A stretch of 64,000 nucleotides of DNA from Entophlyctis helioformis (taxonomy: Eukaryota > Chytridiomycota > Chytridiomycetes > Chytridiales > Chytriomycetaceae), in assembly GCA_025526915.1 (NCBI GenBank), contig JAHLKH010000010.1, positions 186,001 through 250,000 of the forward strand, given 5' to 3'. The notes under the pieces were generated by a model. The model saw only the letters and a program-made list of their open reading frames with translations. It ran no database searches and was not told where the DNA came from. Below, one piece after another: positions 47,584 to 58,778 of the stretch. The stretch's first letter is position 1. The number at the start of each line of letters is the position of its first letter. The position numbers and the translations under genes were made by a program.

Positions 47584-47797
47584 ATCGGGGCACCTCCCGA
47601 TCGACCTAACGGGTCACTTTTTCTAACGATAAAGGTAGACCTCGTTGGATGTGCCTCGCCCGCCTGTCGTCGCATGCTCGTTGCTGACTCGAACCTTCCA
47701 TCGTGTGATATGCGGGCTTCTTTCGACGCCTCTTGCGACGAATTTAATTCCAAAATCCTTGGTAATTGTATGAATATCGGGCCTTATAAAGGATTTT
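47584..47797 (+). ncRNA. Candidate structured RNA (Fanzor omega/guide-RNA-like) downstream of the nuclease gene
   Basis: An AT-rich, non-coding stretch begins about 40 bp after the Fanzor stop codon and stands out from the GC-rich surroundings. Four inverted repeats are visible. ATCGGG/CCCGAT (6 bp, loop 6) lies at 47584-47601, and GACC/GGTC at 47603-47615. TTCGaCGC/GCGaCGAA (8 positions with one A-A mismatch, 5-nt loop) lies at 47722-47742. AAAATCCTT/AAGGATTTT (9 bp, 28-nt loop) lies at 47752-47797. In known Fanzor and TnpB systems the guide RNA is made from just this position, 3' of the nuclease gene. Expression and exact ends are unknown; these could also be 3'-UTR or terminator structures. 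Confidence 0.35.
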
Positions 47798-48276
47798 TCA
47801 GATTTCGGGCTTGAAAGTCACGCTCAAGTCAGCCAGCAAGTGCGACACGACCGCCATCTACACTGCGTTCCAGATGCAGAAGACAGCCATATCAGTCGCG
47901 ATAGTCTTTGACCCGCGACGCTCGGAAGGTGCACGGTTCCTGATGCTCTCTCGTGTGGGCGGCATCTCCACTGCTCGCCGTGCCATCAACGCCAACCTGC
48001 TCGACCCACCCACCCGTTTGGCGACGGTTCATGCTGCATCATGTGCGGCGAGGATCTGGAAGCACGCTGGAGATTGCGCACTTTGCGCTCGAGTGCACAG
48101 ACGAGCGGATGTGGCTATTCGTACGGCGCATGGGCAGTGTGACTTGGACGCATGGCTTGCAGCTGCACGCGCCATTGCAACAAACGAGAATGTGGGACAA
48201 CCACAAACACGGCATGCTGTAGTGCACAGCGTGCTTTGTGGAGATCAAGACCCATACTCATGCCAGGCTCCTTCAT
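47798..48276 (+). other. Open frame without an ATG start downstream of the Fanzor locus
   Basis: A plus-strand frame stays open from 47811 to 48380 (about 190 codons) but begins without ATG; the first internal ATG is at about 47872. Its composition (KTAISVAIVFDPRRSEGARF, then STARRAINANLL) is not obviously a shadow of another gene, yet no family is recognised. It could be a remnant of the element, an exon of an unrecognised gene, or chance. A TATAAAG lies just upstream at about 47784. Confidence 0.2.
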
Positions 48277-49062
48277 TCAAACAGCCTCTGGCGGGGAGCT
48301 CAGCTGTCTGGCATCATGACGCTTGGATTGCCAACACAAGAGGCCCCAAACGCGATGCCACCTCATCTGCTTCTGCTTGATATCATTCGCTGGTGCGGAT
48401 GGCGCCATCTTGTTTGACGCGGCACCAACGCTGTCCATGCTTGCTCTTGCTGTGTCTACCGGCTGTGCTGGAGCGTTGAGCATGCTGCCCATGGCCACCA
48501 GGCTGTCGTCTGCATCGATCTTGACCACGGGACGCGAGGGCATCCAGCGTGATGGGCTGGTCGGTGCTGGACGACATGATGAACGTCAGCAGACTGACCA
48601 CGTCGCCCAGGATTTCTCTTCGCTGCGGGTTGATGCTCAGCAACCGCTTGACGGCAGCCAGAGCCGATGGTTTGACCCAGATCCGGCCTTGGCAGCGGTA
48701 AGTAGTGACATGGTTGTCAGCCGTTGCAATGCACAACAGGGCTGGTCGTGGCGGCATCTGTCTTACCATCCCATCTCTTGCGCACAGGCCGCGCCGAGCA
48801 GCTCGGTCATGAGGTCTCGGACGGGATCGGGAACAAGGCCCATGGGCAGACGCTTGATGCGCGACTTGATGTAGTTGGCAAGCAGCTCGCCCGTGAGCGC
48901 TGTTTGGCCATTGGCGCGAACAGCCTCGAGTCCGTTGTCCAACAGCAGCTGGCGGTCCTTGAGCGCGCCAGCCTGGCGGAACCACTTGCCAGACACTCGC
49001 ACCTCTGCGTGGCATTCGGGTGGCATTGTTGTTGTTCGTGTTGCGGTTGTTGTGAGCACCAT
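48277..49062 (-). CDS. RhoGAP-like protein, structure unclear or degenerate
   Basis: The N-terminal exon (49062-48767) reads VRVSGKWFRQAGALKDRQLL, then LDNGLEAVRANG and GELLANYIKSRIKRLPMGLV. This follows the RhoGAP order: R-x-S-G...LK..LD.G, then the helix ending in LPxxL(I/V). After a GTAAGA donor, the next open frame gives PSALAAVKRLLSINPQRREI and VVSLLTFIMSSSTDQPITLD, as in the second half of the domain. The obvious acceptor does not keep the phase, and a further frame change precedes VVKIDADDSLVAMGSMLNA. Either introns are misplaced here or the gene is broken. RhoGAPs accelerate GTP hydrolysis by Rho GTPases; activity here is doubtful. Confidence 0.35.
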
Positions 49063-49170
49063 TCAGCGACAGAAACGGCATGCTGGCGTGTCGGTCGCAC
49101 CTGAATCAGCCATCCGGCTGCTCGTCAGATGCTCCTTGGCCAGTCGCACCTTCGCGGACATCGGCGACGT

Positions 49171-50202
49171 CTAGCCGTTTCTTGATGCGGTCATCTGCGT
49201 GTACAGCTTGTCCATGGCTGCCACTGCTCCGACTGTGAGCGATGGCCGCGTCGCCGTGGCCGAGTCTGTGCCGAGAATGCCGCAAGCAAACTCGATCGCC
49301 TCCCGCCTGTCCGCATCCGACTGGCAGTCGACATCGCACGGCACGTTGCCAATGGCCTTGACTGTCTTGAGAACCAGCCGGCTGAACTCTGCTGCTGATG
49401 TGGGACTGCTGTTACTGGTTGCTGGTCGCTGTTGCTTGCGTGATACGCGGTTTGACCACTCTGCCCAGCATCGATAGCGTGCCGCAGGTACCCGTGCATG
49501 GCAACCTGGATGCGACGCTGCAGCCTGTCGTGGTCGATATGGACGGCCGGCTCCGTTTGCAGAGCAGCCAGCACATTGAAGCACTCGTGTGCCAGTGCAG
49601 GCGGCTAGCAGCATGCGCGTGTCAGTCTTGCTGCCCGGCTCACTCGCCTGCTGCCAAAGTGATAAACATGGACACGCACCAGTTGAACGAGCGATGCCGC
49701 ATGCGAGATGAAGACGGCCAGATGCTCGAGTATCCATCTCTGCGGGCGTTGGACCGCGTCGTCGTCATCATCGTTGTTGTTGTTGCTGCTGCTGTTGTTG
49801 GGACGGCCCTTGAGCGGTGGGCTAGCAATGAGCATATCGAGCATGTCTGGCACAGACACCTTGCGAGGGTCGACCGAGGTGGCTGTGGTTGCCTGCGACG
49901 ATTGACGGTACAATATGCTGATGCCGCCACCACGAGCGAGAACGTTCTCGGCACCAGGTGCCGTGACGATAAGACTGGCGAGACGAATGGCAATCCAGTG
50001 TTCTGCGGCACCGTTTGCGAGAATCAGCAAGATGCCTTGTGTGCCAGCAACGTGACTGGAACGTACCACCAGCAACAAGCGTCTCGAGCGACTCGCCCTG
50101 CCCGAGCATGTTGTGTGCGATATGGCTGGCGAAACGCCCTTCGCTCTCTGTTGTCACTGCTGGTGCTGGTGTTGCTACTGCTGCTGCTGCCGCTGCTGTC
50201 AT
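49171..50202 (-). CDS. Unrecognised protein, exon structure uncertain
   Basis: The frame starts with an Ala/Pro/Thr-rich N-terminus (ATG at 50202) followed by EGRFASHIAHNMLGQGESLE. In a shifted frame it continues GILLILANGAAEHWIAIRLA and GAENVLARGGGISILY, which look like stacked amphipathic helices of an ARM/HEAT-type fold. Asn/Asp runs lie in the middle. The last part (RREAIEFACGILGTDSATAT, AAMDKLYTQMTASRNG) ends at a TGA/TAG near 49171. The step from the first to the second frame would need a 31-nt intron or a lost base. No family could be named. Confidence 0.25.
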
Positions 50203-50275
50203 GGTGCTTTGTTGTTGGGGGATGGACGCGACAAACACGGCAAGGAAAATAGGGCATTTACTGGCGCGCGCTCGT

Positions 50276-51311
50276 TCAACCAGATCGGAGATGGAAAAGA
50301 ATGCGTTTGAGGAGAGCATCATCGGCATATTCCGATGCATTGCGAACCATCTGGTTGCGTCCCTCGGGGTTCAGGCTCGCGACCAGCAAGGCAGCAATCG
50401 CGTCCGTCTTGGCCCTGCCAACCGCATTGTGGGTAAACTGCGCAGCGCCATGGGCAAGCATCCACTCGACAACGTGCAAGTGTCCCTGCTCAGCAGCCCA
50501 GTCGATGGCGTTTGCTGTGCAACCCTCTTCACGAGCCATAGCAGCCACTGGACAGTCGCGAGATGGCCGCCACGCGCAGCCAGATCAACAGCCTTCTTCG
50601 AGGCACGCGCTCCCTTGCTGGTCAGCAGCTGCACAATGCCGAGATGGCCACACGACGCTGCCAGATCCAGCACACGTCCGCCAATGCGGGCGACTTTGGG
50701 AGCCTTGTCGAGCTTTGCAACCGTAACCAGCTCGTTGGCGAGAAGATGCATCAGGAACATCGTGTATCCATGCATCACTGCCATTGTGCCAAGTCGGACG
50801 GCCGGTACAGCAGTGCACAGTCGAACCAGCACCGCTGCATGGGAATGTGCATTAGCAGAGACTGCAGCGTCTGGTTGGCCAGGTGCAGCACGCGGAACCG
50901 GTTGAACATGTCGCGGGTTCTGATGTGGCCAAGGTCCGCAAGCGTGAGATGGTCAGCGGCCGGGAGCCCGTGCAGACTGCCTTGCCAGTCCATCTTGAAC
51001 CCGTCGGTCCAGATGGCCTTCTTGAGCGAGTTGGAAAGGCCGTGCTTGTTGCCCAGACGACGGTGGAGATACTGCGTTAGAGGGCCGGCACGCCCGAGGA
51101 TCATGGTCTGGAGAGCGGCCGGATACAGGTCCCACCAGCCGATCGCCTTGGATCTGCGTGCTGCCTGGAGCCGAGCGGCTTCTGTGAAGCGTAGTCCTTC
51201 GGGCTTGGCTGACGATTCAGGCATCGGCACTGCGAGACGCGTCGCGATGGGCAACACCGAGCAGACGGACGGCGGCGTTGCTCCAGGAACAGGAAGGGGA
51301 GCAACCCACAT
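50276..51311 (-). pseudogene. F-box-like/ankyrin-repeat protein with frame breaks
   Basis: The N-terminal half holds an F-box-like helix set (WWDLYPAALQTMILGRAGPL, TQYLHRRL). The C-terminal half has ankyrin repeats: VLDLAASCGHLGIVQLLTSK, AVDLAARGGHLATVQWL and AIDWAAEQGHLHVVEWMLAH. Such F-box/ankyrin proteins are numerous in chytrids and may feed substrates to SCF ubiquitin ligases. The frame changes between the F-box part and the first repeat (about 50,830) and again inside the repeats (about 50,540). At the second site the protein pattern is continuous and only one base is missing. It is either a decaying paralogue or carries sequence errors. The ATG at 51311 is the first in frame. Confidence 0.45.
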
Positions 51312-51774
51312 CAACGATCACAACGGTGGTTGGCCACAACATGGGAGGCTCGGCGGCTTTAGCAGCACCTGCAGTGGCGGTTGACAGGGTGGAGACCAGT
51401 AGCCAAGCTGGCCACAACTGCATGCTGCTGCGCCAGTCGATGTTCACTGCCAGACTGTTGAGATGCTGGCTGGATCCGGCCACTCCCACTTTGCCAGTGC
51501 TGGCGTGATACAATCAGCGGCTGTAGCGGCTTCATGCATGTCTTGGGATTGTCCTTGAGGTCGCTGTCTGGGTCGTCGTTGGAAACAGCATCGCTAGTCT
51601 CATTGCTGGATGCCGGCGAGAGCTGCTGCTGGCGAGTGTCTGCAGTCGGCTGCAAAGCAGGAGAGTGGCTGGCAGGCCCGTTGCGACGCTCCCTGGACCA
51701 GCACGACTCTCGCTGGCCATTGCAGCCGTGTGCTCTCGTGCGTGTCTTTAGATGTGCGGTAATCAATCCCAGAC
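51312..51774. other. Intergenic region with an unassigned Ser/Asp-rich frame
   Basis: About 460 bp. A minus-strand frame (51766-51359) gives a Ser/Gln/Asp-rich sequence including SPASSNETSDAVSNDDPDSD. It might be an upstream exon of the F-box/ankyrin gene but cannot be connected with confidence. Confidence 0.25.
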
Positions 51775-53047
51775 TTAGACCAGATCCTCTTCAATCCACC
51801 ACTGTTTACCGTGCTTGAACACGGTCTCGTACACGAGCACAGCAGCGCCGTTTGTTGGCGCTGACCGCAGGAAGGATGGCAGGAACCCGCGGTAGAAGCC
51901 GCGGATGCCTTCTGCTCTATACATGCGCCGCGCACACTCTCTGATCGTCAACCGCGGCAGGTTGGCCGGATGGGTCATGATTCTGTTCTTGATGGCGTCT
52001 GTCGACAGGGTAGGATGGCACCACACGGTCAGATCCCGAAACAGCAACTAGAAACGCATGTCTCCGCCACAGACCTGCTGGAAAGCTGATGGTCCAGAAC
52101 GTGTTGGCAGCCAGAGCACCGGCAAAGAACGGCACCATGGACGAGTTGACGCCCATCTTGTTCAGCTCGTTTGTATAGACCTGTGACAGCGACACGAGTC
52201 AGTCGCCCAATCCCTCCGCGTACCGCTCACCATGCACAGCTCACATCGTAGCTGCCCCACAGGACCCAGAAGAACGATCGGAACATCAGGCATGCTCCCA
52301 GGCCACGCCACAACCCAGACACCCGTCCGCCCTGATGATCTGCCGTGCACAGTCAAGCGGCCCGCTGTACGTCTTTGTTGCTGCGTCGTACTGCACTTGC
52401 AGCCGGCCCTTGAGCAGCTCGATGGGCGTTGCCACAAACGACACGACCACGCCTGCGCCGATGCCCGCGATGCCCTGCTGGACGCTCGTCAGCTTGACAG
52501 AGGGATCGTCGCCCTGCAGACACAGCCGGAAGTTGTTGAGCGAGCCCATTTGCACCGAGTCCATGATGGCCCAGCCGAGCAGCGGCGGCGTGGCGCCTTT
52601 GTACAGCGCTCGGAACCCTTCCTGGTGCGCCATGTCGCATTCACGGCACGGCACGGCGTGAGTGGCGGGATCAGATCGCATCAGATCGCCAAGCAGGTGC
52701 ATGCAGGTGCATGCAGGTGCGTGCAGGACAGCCGTGCAGACGGGCGGGCAGACGCACCTTGCGCACGGTGGTGACCAGACAGTCGAGCGGGCCCTTGAAG
52801 CGGCCGTGGCCGCCCTGCGTCTGCATGCGCACCTTGATGGTGTCTGGCCCAGCATCCGTTCAGCGTCTGTCTGTGCGGGCGGGCAGCGTCTGTGCGGGCG
52901 GTGCATTCAAGCTGGCGGCAGGCTGTTACCGAATGGGTGGCCGACCACCAGCTTGGTGGCGCCCGAGAGCAGGCCGGCCAGGAAGCCAATCCACCGCTCG
53001 ACGGGATACGCCGGCCTGTCGGGCCGTGTCGCTGCTGGCTGCGACAT
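51775..53047 (-). CDS. Mitochondrial carrier family (SLC25) protein, one frame break
   Basis: Five exons (53047-52930, 52843-52758, 52621-52245, 52180-52075, 51998-51775) give about 303 residues. The three carrier signatures are present: HPFDTIKVRMQTQGG, TPIELLKGRLQVQ and FPADAIKNRIM (P-x-[DE]-x-x-[KR]). So are the linking helices of the six-TM inner-membrane transporter fold. The layout (GFLAGLLSGATKLVVGHPFD start) is closest to the carnitine/ornithine/basic amino acid carrier group, but substrate cannot be assigned. In exon 3 the frame changes at a GGG run (52322-52324), between IIRADG and GLWRGLGACLMFRSFFW. Restoring one base also restores the exon phase, so an error or a fresh lesion is likely. 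Confidence 0.85.
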
Positions 53048-53156
53048 GAGCGTGCAGATCTGGCGTCTGTTTGGTCGATCGCACGTGAAGCTGCGCGAAG
53101 GGATAGAAGGACAAAATGCGATATATTATGTAACGATATGGCCGATGCTGCTCTCT

Positions 53157-56100
53157 TCACGGCATCGACTGGATGGCCTCGACCCACGCCGCAATCTCGG
53201 CTGTCGGCCCGCGCACATACAGCACGCCCGTGCCGTCGCACACGCGCATGATCGACTCTCTGTAGAACACGCCATTTGGCGTCGTCACAACCGACGGCGC
53301 GTCTCCCGACGAGCGGTCGCTCAGCACCACTGGCAGCATCTCCGCCGTGTACGAGACCCGCCCACCGTCGAGCCCGGCGCTGTTCCCCAGCACGCCGCTG
53401 CTGCCGCTCTGATCCGCCGAGCCCAGCCCGCCAAACGCCTTGATGAGCTCCACGCTGCCGCCGTCGCCGTCCTTGGAGTTCGTGCACCAGCAGAGCACGT
53501 CCGAGAACAGGTACAGCGTGCAGAGCTTGCCGACCGTGCGCGGCACGCCATACACGGCAATCGCGCCGCCCGCCTCGATCTGGCGCGCAGACCGCGACGA
53601 CGTCGACTCGTCCTTCATGAGGTTGAACCGGTACTCGCGCGTCTGGTTAAACACCGTCTGCCGCGCCTTGGCGATCTTGTAGTGGCACACGAGGTACGGG
53701 TCGATGCCGCGCACGGCCGTCAGGTGCTCGACGTACTTGACGGCACGCATCTCGATGCCTTCGCTCGACCGCACGAGGCGGCGCGCGCGGGATGTCGGTG
53801 CCGTGGCGGCCGTCAGCGTCGGTGCTGGCGTCGCCGACGTGAAGATGAGGCTGACGGCGCTGGCGCTGGGTGCGCGGCTGCGTGGCAGCGGCGCTTGCGT
53901 GAGAAAGATGCTGCCGATCGAGGACTCGCGGATCTTGATCTTGGACCGGGCGTCGTGGCCGCGCTCGTGTTCAGCGACCTGCTGCTCCCACTCGCGCTTG
54001 CTCTCGTTGCACTGGGCGATCGTCTGGCGCATGTCGGCAACGGCCTGCGTCAGCGCGGCGTGGTCGGGATGGTCGGCAGGTGTTGCGCCAAGCAGCGTCT
54101 CGAGCAGCAGCCGGTATCGCGGCAGCCGCTGGACAGGCAGCGTCAAGTACGAGTTGAGCGAGATTTGCGTGTGGCGGGTATCGGCTTTGGCGGTCTTGAC
54201 GAGCGACACAAACTTGCGGCCAGTCGACCGCTTGATGGGTATAGGCGTGCCAGCGGTCGAGCCAGACCCAGAGGCCAGAGATGAGCCTGACATGGATCCC
54301 TGTCCTCCTGCTGGCGGCATGAGCGACGCAGACGAGCCCACCGGCGCTGACGGCGGTATGAACAGCCCGCCAGTGCGCGACAGCGACGATCCAGAGGCAG
54401 CCGCTTCGAGCTGCTGCACATACGCCACGGCCGCATCAAAGTTGTTCATGTACACGCTGTACAGGTCCAGCAGGGTCGGACACGCGGCCGAGAAAACAGA
54501 CGCAAGCGACAGACTGGAGCCGCTGGTTTCGTCACTCACAAGCCGCGCAATCGCCGGCAGGATGGTGTCGCGGTGGAACGCAAGGAGCTCGAGAAAGACG
54601 GACGAAAACACGCGCTCGATATCGTAGTGGTTCATGGCATCGCTCTGCTGGAACGCGCGGTAGTAGAGATCGTGCAGCGTGCCCAGCTCATCCACATACG
54701 TCTTTTCCGTCGACAGGATCTCGGCCATGATGCGGCTGCGCTTGTCGACCGTGCGCGGAGGCGACAGTGCTGCGGGCGATGCCAGATCCGACTGTTGCTG
54801 CTGCTCGGAAAGGAATGGCTGCCACGATGTGCCTGCACTGCTGGCCAGCAGGCTGTCCGAGAACGACTGCGAGGGGATCGAGTACAGCGACGATGCAGAC
54901 ATGGACGACGACCTCGAGTCGCTGCTGCCCATCAGCGACAGACGGCCGGGCACCATACGGCTCGACGCCGTGATGACTGTGCTGCCGCTGTTGATGCTGG
55001 CACTCGATCCGCCCATGCCCATGGTCAACACCGACCCGGACGACGAGGACGGCACAGACGACGCGGACAATGCCGAAATGGTAGACGCGGGACGGCCACG
55101 GCCGCCGTGCGCTGGCCCGGCCACATCTGGATTAATGTCAAACTCGTCGCGCAGGAACCCAAACAGCCGCAGGAGGTAGCCGTGTCCCGGATACGTGGGC
55201 CGGTTGAGCGCGTTGAGTCCCGAGGTTCGCCGCGACGACGACATTCGTGCTCTTTGACCCTGTCCCAGCAGCATGCGCTCGTCCACGCCATCGGCCGGAA
55301 CGCCAACACCGCCAACACCGCCAACACCGCCGCCAGAGCCAATACCAACGTCCGAGATGGACGCCCGCGACAGATCCGACGCCGAGTCGTCGCCCGCAGC
55401 CGACGGCGAGCTGCCGGCCATGGCAGGCAGGGAATCGACGCGAGCGTCGTAGAGCGTGGACGCCATGAGGTCGTCGACCGACGGCAGGTACGACGGCAGC
55501 GACCGGATGACGGGATCGGTGAGGTAGTTGAAGGGATACGAAAACGAGTTGCCAAAAATGTACAGAGACCGCAGCGTGGCGGCAAGGTAGCCGATCGACG
55601 ACGGCAGGTGCATGAGCGCGTTGTTGGACAGGATCAGTGTGCTCAGATGCGGCATGCGCAGAAACGTGGACGGCTCTGTGGTTCACGACAGGTGCAAGAG
55701 GGAAGGCGGGTGGATGTCAGCAGGGAAGTTGACATGCGGCAGAGCAGACGAGCGAGATGGCCAAGCGAGAGGGGGAGGCGAGCGTACCAATGCCAGTCAG
55801 CTTGTTTTCGCCCAGATCGCAGATGCGCAGAGAGTGGAGCGCGGCAAACTCGGCAGGCAGCGCCGCGATCATGTTGCGCCGCAAGCAGATGCGTTCCAGC
55901 TTGCCCAGCAGCGCGATGCCGGACGGCAGGCTCTCGAGCCGGTTGTTGGCCAGACTCAGCACGCGCAGCTGCGGCATCTCGGCAAACACGGCCGATGGGA
56001 TCGACACAATGTCATTGTCGTCCAGGAAGAGCCGCGCCAGCGACGACGCGGGCATGTGTGTCGGGACAGACGTCAGGTAAGCGCCACGCATGCTGAACGT

Positions 56101-58572
56101 TTCGGTTGCGGGCCGTGCCGGCATCGGTGTGGGTGCTGGCCGCGACACATTGACGACAGGCGGCGCGACGGGCTTCGAGACCGGCAGAGCAAACGTCGCG
56201 ACCGTGACCGAGGTCGCGGACATGGGGGCCGATCCGTCAGACGACGCCGACATGGACGAGTGGGAACGAGACGGGGAGTGCGGCGGCGGTGATCTGTTGG
56301 TCGACGACGACTCCTTTTGGCGTTGGCGGGCGTGGACGGCGGACTCGGACTGGGTGGGTGCGACGGTCAGCGGCCGCGAGGCAGCAAACACGGTCGCCGA
56401 GGGGACGGCGACGGGCGGAGCCGTCGACAACGACATGTTCCATGTCTTTTGGTGTTGCTGCCGGATGCTGTTTGTGGCCATGGAGATGCTGATGGCCGGG
56501 CCCAGATCCAGCGGCAGCGTTGGAGCCGGACTGGCACGCATGGCAGACATTTGCGGAGACGTGACGGCTGCTGGCGACGCTCTTCCGCTGCTGCTGCGGC
56601 TACGGCTGCTGCTACGGCTACTGTTGCCGCTGGTTTTCCGCCCGTCTGGTTCGATGGTGCACTCTGTGTCGGCGTGTCAGTCGGATCAGTGTCAGTGTCG
56701 GTCGCTCCGCCCACGATTGCGCTGGACGGCTTTGTTGGTGCACTCACATCGACAGGTTGTGGTGTCTGCAGCGAGCGTGGCGTATCAAGCGGCGAGGCAG
56801 AATCCTTTGGCGGCAGCGACGGGCCAAACTTGAGAGCGCGCGCTGGCAGGGCCGGCGACAAGGGCGAGCTAGAGTTGCCTGTAATCGAACTGCCAGGACT
56901 GCGAGCCGCGAGCGATGCAGGCGACGGTTCAAGCGGCAACGGAGGCGATCTTGTCGCGGGAGGCGATGTGCGCGACCGAGGAGAGAGCGGGGTCGACGGC
57001 TGCACAGACAAGGAGGCGGAGGCGGCTGCGGTGGATGCCACCGAGGGTATCATGGCGGTGGCGGGCAGATCTCGTTTGCTCGAGGTGCTTGGGGACGCAG
57101 CCCTCGCAGTACCCGTGGTGCTTGCAACAGCCATGGCGATTGGCGACGGTGGTGACGGTGGGGACGGTGGTGACGGTGGGGACGGTGGGGACGATGACGG
57201 TGGGGACGCCGAGGCCGACTCAAACACTCGCCGTGCCGCCGAAAAGGCCGATGCCGCAGACGCAGGCATGTCCGCGGGGGGCGTGCGCGATCCTTTTGTA
57301 GCCGCGGCGCGCGAGGGGGCGGACGCAGCCGACGCCACTCGCACGGACGGCGAGCCTGGCGACGACGGCTGCGCAGACCTTGGCGATGCAGCCGCGGGCA
57401 CGTGGAGCTGTGGATCTGGCGCTTGCGGGCCGACGCGAGGCGACGATGATGATGGCGACGATGGCGACGATGACGACGACGACGGCGGGGTGCGACGCCT
57501 CATGGCGTTTGATCTGTGCGGGGCGGGCGGTTCAGACTCTGCCGATGCTGCTGGTTGTGCTGCTGCTGGTTGTGCTGCTGCTGGTTGTGCTGCCGTTGTG
57601 CTATTTGCATGCGGCGTGTGCACAGCCCTGATGGTATGAGTTGCTTGTGACACGGACACGGGAGCCGACGGCGCCTTGGCAGCCTGTGCTGGGGATGCGG
57701 GCCGTCCTGTTGCAGACAACACGGCGGTGGCAGGCGAGGCGGGCAGACGGGGCGACGAGGGGCGGGATCGCGCGGCGGCCGGCGAGTGCAGACGGGGCTT
57801 GCTGGCGCTGCCTGCCGAGTTGCTTGTCGAGTTGCTTGTCGAGTTGCTTGTGCTGGCGATCGAGTTGGAGTTGGACTGGCCCTGCACGGCTGGCGACGAC
57901 GGAGGCGAGATCTTGGACGCCGCCGCCGCCGATGCAGCCAGCAAGCACGTTGGAGGCTTTGGACGAGGCGGCAGATGCAGCGGATGCCGATGTCGATGTG
58001 CGCATGGCGTTGGCGGTGGTGGTTGCGCTGCTGCTGCTGCCGTTGCTGCTGCTGCGGGATCTCGATGCGGAAGCAGACAAAGAAGAGGACGGCGTAGACG
58101 TCGCAGATGGCGGTGACTGCGACAACGGCGAAGCAGCGGAAGTTTTTGTTGTTGCTGCTGCTGGCGTTTGTGCACCAGCGGCAGCGATTGTTGGCGAGCG
58201 TGTCGATGGTGCACGGAAGCCGGGCGGGCGGGCGGGCACAGACACGGCGCCTGCGGGAGAGGGCGAGGCCGTAGCCGTTGCCTTGGCCGTTGCCGTAGCC
58301 GTTGCCGTGGAGGGCCGTTTGGCAGGCGGCGGTGAGGGCGGTGGTTCTACGGCAGGTGCGACGGCAGATGCGGAAGCGGAAGCGCCGGGCCCACGGGAGG
58401 CCAGGCCGACGGTCGTGGGCGTGCACCGGCCCGAGCGGCCAGCAGCGGGGCCGGGCGAGCCAGCACGGCTTGCGGCCTGGCCAGCGGCCGGCTTGGACAC
58501 GGGGCGGGCAAAGGCGGCCGAGGGCGACGGGCGGCTGCCGGCGGGGCGGGCGGCGGACGAGGCGGTGGGCAT
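53157..58572 (-). CDS. Very long leucine-rich-repeat RhoGEF (LRR-DH-PH)
   Basis: Four coding exons (58572-57949, 57881-56748, 56661-55788, 55675-53157) join in phase to about 1,716 residues; the frame is open a further 200 bp upstream, so the start is provisional. The first 1,000 residues are Ser/Pro/Ala-rich and probably disordered. Leucine-rich repeats follow (ARLFLDDNDIVSIPSAVFAE, MPQLRVLSLANNRLESLPSG, LERICLRRNMIAALPAEFA). The DH domain starts RIMAEILSTEKTYVDELGTL and shows LNSYLTLPVQRLPRYRLLLE, the conserved DH helix. A PH-like end (GKLCTLYLFSDVLCWCTNS, IAAWVEAIQSMP) closes it. It should activate a Rho/Cdc42 GTPase, with the LRRs choosing partner or site. Confidence 0.8.
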
Positions 58573-58778
58573 GGGGGCGGCACGGCGCTGTGCGGGCGTG
58601 CGATTGCTGCGGCTGTCGTCGTCGTCGTCGTCGTCCAAATGGCCGTCGTTGTTGTCGTCGTTCAAGGCGACGGTGACGTCGTTTGCCGCAAAATGCGGAT
58701 CCGATGGCGCAGTCTCTGCTTGTGCTGGCAGCCCTGCGTGTGGCTGCGACGGTGGTGGTACTGGTGGTGATTGTGGTT

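Noticed and set aside
47680..47700. tRNA-like B box (GGTTCGAGTC on the minus strand)
   Set aside because: The flanking bases do not form a T-stem, and no A box or acceptor stem is found at the right distance.
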